From positions 1 through 32,242 of the forward strand of contig JAIXPT010000095.1 in the NCBI GenBank assembly GCA_027486095.1: 32,242 bases of DNA, read 5' to 3'. The translations under genes and the position numbers were made by a program. The number at the start of each line of letters is the position of its first letter. Positions within the stretch are counted from its first letter, which is position 1. Of the stretch, positions 27,874-32,242 are shown one piece after another. Below the pieces are notes generated by a model, which was not told the origin of the DNA, made no database searches, and worked only from the letters and a program-made list of their open reading frames with translations. The DNA is from Planctomycetaceae bacterium (GTDB lineage: Bacteria; Planctomycetota; Planctomycetia; Pirellulales; UBA1268).

Positions 27874-28485
27874 ATGCCAGCTGTCGCCTCCTCAACCCCC
27901 GCCGTCCTCCGCGCATGGAGCCCCGCCGCCCGCGTCGCCGCATCCCTGCTGATCGCAGGGTATCTCGCGGCGGTCGTCCTGCCGCCCCTTGCCGGCCCGC
28001 CGCCGGCGAGTGAGCTCGCCACCCGCCTCTTGCAGCCCCTCCGCCCGCTCGTAGGCGCGGTCTACCTCGGCCACGGCTACCGCTTCTTCGCGCCCGACCC
28101 GGGGCCGGGCCACTCGATCCGCTGGACGGTGGAGCAGGCCGACGGCACGCGGCTCTCCGGCAGCCTGCCCGACCGCGAGGCCGATTGGCCGCGGCTGCTC
28201 TACCACCGCCGCTTCATGATCGCGGAGAAGATCGCCCCGCTCGTGCCGCCCGCCGATGCGCCGGCCGAGGTGCGCCGCGCCGCTCGGGCCGATTGGCTGC
28301 CGCTCGTGAAGGGCGTGGCCGGGCAGTTGCTCGAGCGACACGCCGGCGCGCGGGTGGAGCTCGCGCTCGTGGAGCACTATCTGCCGGCGCCCGAGGAGCT
28401 CACCGCGGCCGAGCCGGGCCCGATGGCAGATCTCGTCACGCCGCTCGGGGCCTATGCGCGGGCCGGGGAGGGCAGGGGGCCATGA
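27874..28485 (+). CDS. Hypothetical membrane-anchored protein encoded next to HTTM protein
   Basis: N-terminal hydrophobic segment; GHGYRFFAPDPGPGHSIRW; stop overlaps start of the next gene (ATGA). Confidence 0.78.
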   Translation: MPAVASSTPAVLRAWSPAARVAASLLIAGYLAAVVLPPLAGPPPASELATRLLQPLRPLVGAVYLGHGYRFFAPDPGPGHSIRWTVEQADGTRLSGSLPDREADWPRLLYHRRFMIAEKIAPLVPPADAPAEVRRAARADWLPLVKGVAGQLLERHAGARVELALVEHYLPAPEELTAAEPGPMADLVTPLGAYARAGEGRGP

Positions 28486-29438
28486 TCTCATCGTCTTCTG
28501 GCGTCCGCAGCCCGCGCGGCTGGTGTGCCGAGTGTCTCGCCGGCTGGAACGGCTTCTGGTTTACGCCGGCCGATCCGCTGCCGCTGGCCGTGATCAGGAT
28601 CTGCACCGGCTTCCTACTCGCGTGGACGGCGCTTATCTGGCTGCTCGACGCCCCGGCGTTTTTCGGCACCGACGGCTGGCTGCGGCCGGCCGACGTGTGG
28701 CGGATGAACGATCAGCCCTGGCAGTGGAGCTGGTATTTCGCGGCCCCGCAGGCGGCGTGGCTGCTCACGGCGGGCCTGCTCGTGGCTGCCGTGTGCCTCG
28801 CGCTCGGCCTCGCCACGCCGCTCGCGGCGATCGTGTCGCTCGCCGGGCTCGTGAGCGCGGCCAATCGCACACCGCTCACCACGTTCGGTCTCGACGACAC
28901 GCTCGGCCTGTTGCTCGTGCCGCTCGCGATCGGCCCGGCCGGCGCCGTGCTCTCGCTCGATGCGCTCTTCGGCCGCCGCGCTCCGCAGCCGAGCGTGCGG
29001 GCCAACATCGCCCTGCGGCTTCTGCAGGTGCATCTGTGCGTCGTCTATCTCTTCTCGGGCACCGGCAAGCTGCTCGGGGCGAGCTGGTGGGAGGGCACGG
29101 CCCTGTGGGGCGCGATCGCCAACCGCCAATACCGCACGCTCGACCTCACCGGCCTCGCCCGCCATCCGCTCGCCGTCAACGCTCTCACGCTCGCCACCCT
29201 GTGGTGGGAGGTGGGCTATGCCGCCCTCGTCTGGCCGCGGCTCACGCGGCCCGCGATTCTCGCGATGGCGGCGCCGGTGCACTTGGGAATCGGCCTCGCG
29301 ATGGGCATGATGGAGTTTGGCCTGGCGATGCTCGTGGCGAACCTCGCGTTTGTCGAGGCCGACACCTTCCGGGCCCTGCTCGCTCCAGTCACGAACCGTT
29401 CGTTCCGTTCCTCCGCACCTTCCGAAAGACTCGCATGA
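28482..29438 (+). CDS. HTTM-domain membrane protein
   Basis: Multiple hydrophobic helices; PLAVIRICTGFLLAWTALIWL, FFGTDGWL, HLCVVYLFSGTGKLLGASWWEGTALWGAI. Confidence 0.88.
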   Translation: MISSSSGVRSPRGWCAECLAGWNGFWFTPADPLPLAVIRICTGFLLAWTALIWLLDAPAFFGTDGWLRPADVWRMNDQPWQWSWYFAAPQAAWLLTAGLLVAAVCLALGLATPLAAIVSLAGLVSAANRTPLTTFGLDDTLGLLLVPLAIGPAGAVLSLDALFGRRAPQPSVRANIALRLLQVHLCVVYLFSGTGKLLGASWWEGTALWGAIANRQYRTLDLTGLARHPLAVNALTLATLWWEVGYAALVWPRLTRPAILAMAAPVHLGIGLAMGMMEFGLAMLVANLAFVEADTFRALLAPVTNRSFRSSAPSERLA

Positions 29439-30439
29439 TCGACACGCTGGCAGTCGTCGGCGCCACCGGCGCCGTGGGCCGAATCATCGTCACGATGCTC
29501 CTCGACCGAAAGTTCCCGGCGCGGCGCATCAAGCTGCTCGCCTCGGCCCGTTCGGCCGGCAGGCCGCTCGAGATCGCCGGCACGTCGCTGCCTGTCGAGG
29601 AACTGAAGCCCGAGTCGTTCGCGGGCGTCGAGATCGCGATCGGCAGCACGCCCGACGAGGTGGCCGCGGAGTTCGTGCCCTGGGCGGTGGCGCGGGGCAC
29701 CGTGGTGGTCGATGAGAGCGCGTTTTACCGCATGGATCCCGACGTGCCGCTCGTGATTCCCGAGGTCAACCCCGAAGCCCTCGCCGCCCACAAAGGCATC
29801 ATCGCCAGCCCCAACTGCTCGACCACGCAGATGGTGATGGTGATGAAGCCGCTGCACGATGCCGCCCGCGTGCGCCGCGTGATCGTGAGCACCTATCAGG
29901 CCGTGAGCGGCGCGGGGCTGCCGGCCACGAAGGAACTCGAGCAGGGGGCCGCGGCCTGGCTCGCCGGCGACGCCCCCAAGCCGGCGATCTTTCCGCATCC
30001 GATCGCCGCCAACCTGATTCCACAGATCGGCTCGCCCAAGCCCAACGGCTTCACGAGCGAAGAGATGAAGATGGTGCTCGAGACACGGAAGATCCTGGGC
30101 GACGAATCGATCGCGGTGAGCGCCACCTGCGTGCGGGTGCCGGTGGCCAACGGCCACAGCGAATCGATCCTGATCGAGACCGAGAAGAAGCTCTCGGCCG
30201 CCGAGGCCCGCCGGCTGCTCGCCGGCTTTCCCGGGATCGTGGTCGTCGATGACCTCGGCGCGAAACGGTATCCCATGCCGCGCGATTCGAGCGGCCGCGA
30301 CGAAGTGTTCGTGGGCCGGATTCGCGAAGACATCTCGTGCCCGAATGGCATCGCGCTGTGGTGCGTGTCGGACAATCTCCGGAAGGGCGCCGCGACCAAC
30401 GCCGTGCAGATTGCCGAACACCTCGCGAAGCGGTCATGA
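29435..30439 (+). CDS. asd: Aspartate-semialdehyde dehydrogenase
   Basis: VVGATGAVGRIIVTML, SPNCSTTQMVMVMKPLHD, VSTYQAVSGAG, SATCVRVPVANGHSESI. Confidence 0.96.
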   Translation: MIDTLAVVGATGAVGRIIVTMLLDRKFPARRIKLLASARSAGRPLEIAGTSLPVEELKPESFAGVEIAIGSTPDEVAAEFVPWAVARGTVVVDESAFYRMDPDVPLVIPEVNPEALAAHKGIIASPNCSTTQMVMVMKPLHDAARVRRVIVSTYQAVSGAGLPATKELEQGAAAWLAGDAPKPAIFPHPIAANLIPQIGSPKPNGFTSEEMKMVLETRKILGDESIAVSATCVRVPVANGHSESILIETEKKLSAAEARRLLAGFPGIVVVDDLGAKRYPMPRDSSGRDEVFVGRIREDISCPNGIALWCVSDNLRKGAATNAVQIAEHLAKRS

Positions 30440-31239
30440 CGCGCACGATCTGCCTGCGGCTGGCCTACGAGGGCACGCGCTACTCGGGGTGGCAGATGCA
30501 GCCGGGGCGGATGACGGTGCAGGGGACGCTCGCCGCGGCGATCACAGCGATCAGCGGCGAAGAGATCATGCCGCGTGGATCGAGCCGCACCGATGCGGGC
30601 GTGCACGCGCTCGATCAGGTGGTGTGTTTTTCAAGTGAGAAAGATCTCTCGGCCGCCGTGTGGGTGCGGGCCCTGAATGCGAAATTGCCCCCGGACATCA
30701 CCGTGCTCTCCGGCCGCGAGGCGGCCCCGGGCTCCGACCCCACGCGGGCGGCGGTCAAAAAACGCTACCGCTACCGGATCCACGACGCCCCGTGGCGGCC
30801 CGTGTTCGCGCGGCATCTAGTGTGGCGCTGGAAGTCACGGCTCGACGCGGCGGCCATGCAGGCCGCGGCCGACGTGCTCGTGGGGGAGCACGACTTCACG
30901 AGCTTCGAGACGACCCCCTCCCAACGCCTCTCAAAAGTGCGCACAATTCACAGGCTCGAAGTCTGTCGGCCACCGCTCCACGACGACGCCCCCGGGGCCG
31001 AACTCTGGATCGAGGTCGAGGGAAATGGCTTCCTGTACAACATGGTGCGGATCATCGCGGGCTCGCTCGTGATGATCGGCAGCGGCCGCCGGACGCGCGA
31101 CTGGCTGGCAGCCGCGCTCGCCGCGCAGAGCCGGCCGGCCGCCGGGCCGACGGCCCCGCCGGAAGGCCTCGTGCTTCTCGAGACGACCCTCAGCCCCGAC
31201 ATCGCATGGCAAAACTCCCCGACCGCCTCGGACCGCTGA
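30436..31239 (+). CDS. truA: tRNA pseudouridine(38-40) synthase
   Basis: LRLAYEGTRYSGWQMQPGRMTVQG, GSSRTDAGVHALDQV, RYRYRIHDAPWRPVFARHLVW, GNGFLYNMVRIIAGSLVMIG. Confidence 0.96.
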   Translation: MTRTICLRLAYEGTRYSGWQMQPGRMTVQGTLAAAITAISGEEIMPRGSSRTDAGVHALDQVVCFSSEKDLSAAVWVRALNAKLPPDITVLSGREAAPGSDPTRAAVKKRYRYRIHDAPWRPVFARHLVWRWKSRLDAAAMQAAADVLVGEHDFTSFETTPSQRLSKVRTIHRLEVCRPPLHDDAPGAELWIEVEGNGFLYNMVRIIAGSLVMIGSGRRTRDWLAAALAAQSRPAAGPTAPPEGLVLLETTLSPDIAWQNSPTASDR

Positions 31240-32051
31240 AGCTCGAAGCCCAGCTCGGGCTCGGCCGCCACTGCCAGATCTGGGAGGCGCTGGACACCGG
31301 TTCGAAAGCCCGCGTGGCCGTGAAGCTGATCGTGCCGGAAAAGGCCCGCGATGCCGGGCAGCGGCAGCTGCTCGAGCACGAGCTCAAGGTGGCGAAGTCC
31401 GTCTCGCACCCGACGATCATTCGCATCGACCGGCTCTCCGACGAGGGCGGCCTGCCGCACCTCGTGATGGAGCTGTTTCCGCATCCGAATCTCAAGAAGC
31501 AGATCGCCGGCGGCGTCGAGCAGCTCGCCCCGCGGCTCCAGCGGATCGTCACGGAGACGGCGCTCGCCCTCGATCATCTCCACGGCCGGGGCTGGATCCA
31601 TCGCGACGTGAAGCCCGACAATATCCTCGCCGCGTCCGACGGCCAGTTGAAGCTCATCGATCTCGCGATCGCCAAGCGGAAGCCGGGCCTGCTCGGCCGG
31701 CTCATGGGAGGCAAGGGGCCCGTGCAGGGCTCGCCGAGCTACATGAGCCCCGAGCAGATCCGCGGCGAGCCGCTCGACGCCCGGGCCGATATCTATTCGC
31801 TCGGCTGCGTGCTCTTCGAGCTGCTCGCCGGCAAGCCGCCGTTCGCCTCGCCGAATGCCAACGACCTGCTCAACAAGCAGGTGTCGGCCACGCCGCCCGC
31901 GGTGGAATCGCTCAACCCCAACGCCACCACGAGCGTCTCGAAGCTGATCCGCCAGATGCTCGCCAAGAAGCCGGCCGACCGCCCCGCGAGCATGCAAGAC
32001 GTGCTCACGCAGCTCAGGTCGATCCGATTCCTCGAACGCGCGGTGGGGTAA
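31206..32051 (+). CDS. Serine/threonine protein kinase
   Basis: 281 aa; ARVAVKLI, WIHRDVKPDNILAA, GSPSYMSPEQIRGEPLDARADIYSLGCVLFELLAGKPPF; DLA in place of DFG. Confidence 0.92.
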   Translation: MAKLPDRLGPLKLEAQLGLGRHCQIWEALDTGSKARVAVKLIVPEKARDAGQRQLLEHELKVAKSVSHPTIIRIDRLSDEGGLPHLVMELFPHPNLKKQIAGGVEQLAPRLQRIVTETALALDHLHGRGWIHRDVKPDNILAASDGQLKLIDLAIAKRKPGLLGRLMGGKGPVQGSPSYMSPEQIRGEPLDARADIYSLGCVLFELLAGKPPFASPNANDLLNKQVSATPPAVESLNPNATTSVSKLIRQMLAKKPADRPASMQDVLTQLRSIRFLERAVG

Positions 32052-32053
32052 AG

Positions 32054-32242
32054 ATCCCTTCGGCTTACGCCTCGGGCTTCCGGAAGTGTGGCAGGGGGAT
32101 TTGCAGGAAGCCCGAGGCGTGAGCCGAAGGGAATCCGGAAGTGTGGCAGGGGGATTCGCAGGAAGCCCGAGGCGTGAGCCGAAGGGAATCCGGAAGTGTG
32201 GCAGGAGGATTTGCAGGAAGCCCGAGGCGTGAGCCGAAGGGA
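32054..32242. repeat. 55-bp tandem repeat with inverted leading half-unit
   Basis: CGGAAGTGTGGCAGG begins at 32081, 32136 and 32191 (period 55). TCCCTTCGGCTTACGCCTCGGGCTTCC at 32054-32080 is the reverse complement, with one mismatch, of GGAAGCCCGAGGCGTGAGCCGAAGGGA at 32106-32132. Array runs off the window end. Confidence 0.93.

Noticed and set aside
29216-30421. 401-aa minus-strand ORF
   Set aside because: Antisense shadow of asd, which has clear family motifs.
1-32242. CRISPR arrays, tRNA/rRNA genes, transposases, integrases
   Set aside because: None recognised by eye; the only tandem array (end of window) has no spacer-like variable segments.

Overview
High-GC window, probably from a planctomycete. 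Supporting marks are DUF1559 prepilin-like, PEP-CTERM, TIGR03000-like, c-cytochrome CxxCH and HTTM proteins. All assignments are by eye, from motifs and recalled family resemblance, with no searches run. Left edge (1-4 kb): two toxin-antitoxin (TA) operons, a DUF4143-type AAA ATPase, and decayed fragments of a pectate-lyase-like gene and a GH39-like gene. 4-9.3 kb: a large PEP-CTERM autotransporter-repeat protein, a DUF1559 protein and a lipoprotein. 9.7-21.6 kb: a co-directional four-gene operon that looks carbohydrate-active, with an unassigned TIM-barrel-like secreted protein, two paralogous alpha/beta-hydrolase esterases (one fused to an unknown N-terminal domain) and a di-heme DUF6797-like cytochrome/propeller protein. 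21.5-23.2 kb: a tandem segmental duplication carrying a damaged VapBC, with an MntA-HepT (MNT-HEPN) module inserted in the second copy. 23.3-32 kb: a PEP-CTERM protein, exported FKBP, exported PIMT, a Ser/Gly-rich TIGR03000-like protein with a strong terminator, and an overlapping HTTM-asd-truA-Ser/Thr kinase cluster. The window ends in a 55-bp tandem repeat with an inverted leading half. Strongest leads: the duplication/MntA-HepT insertion, the 9.7-21.6 kb operon, and a recurrent leaderless promoter layout on the TA operons.
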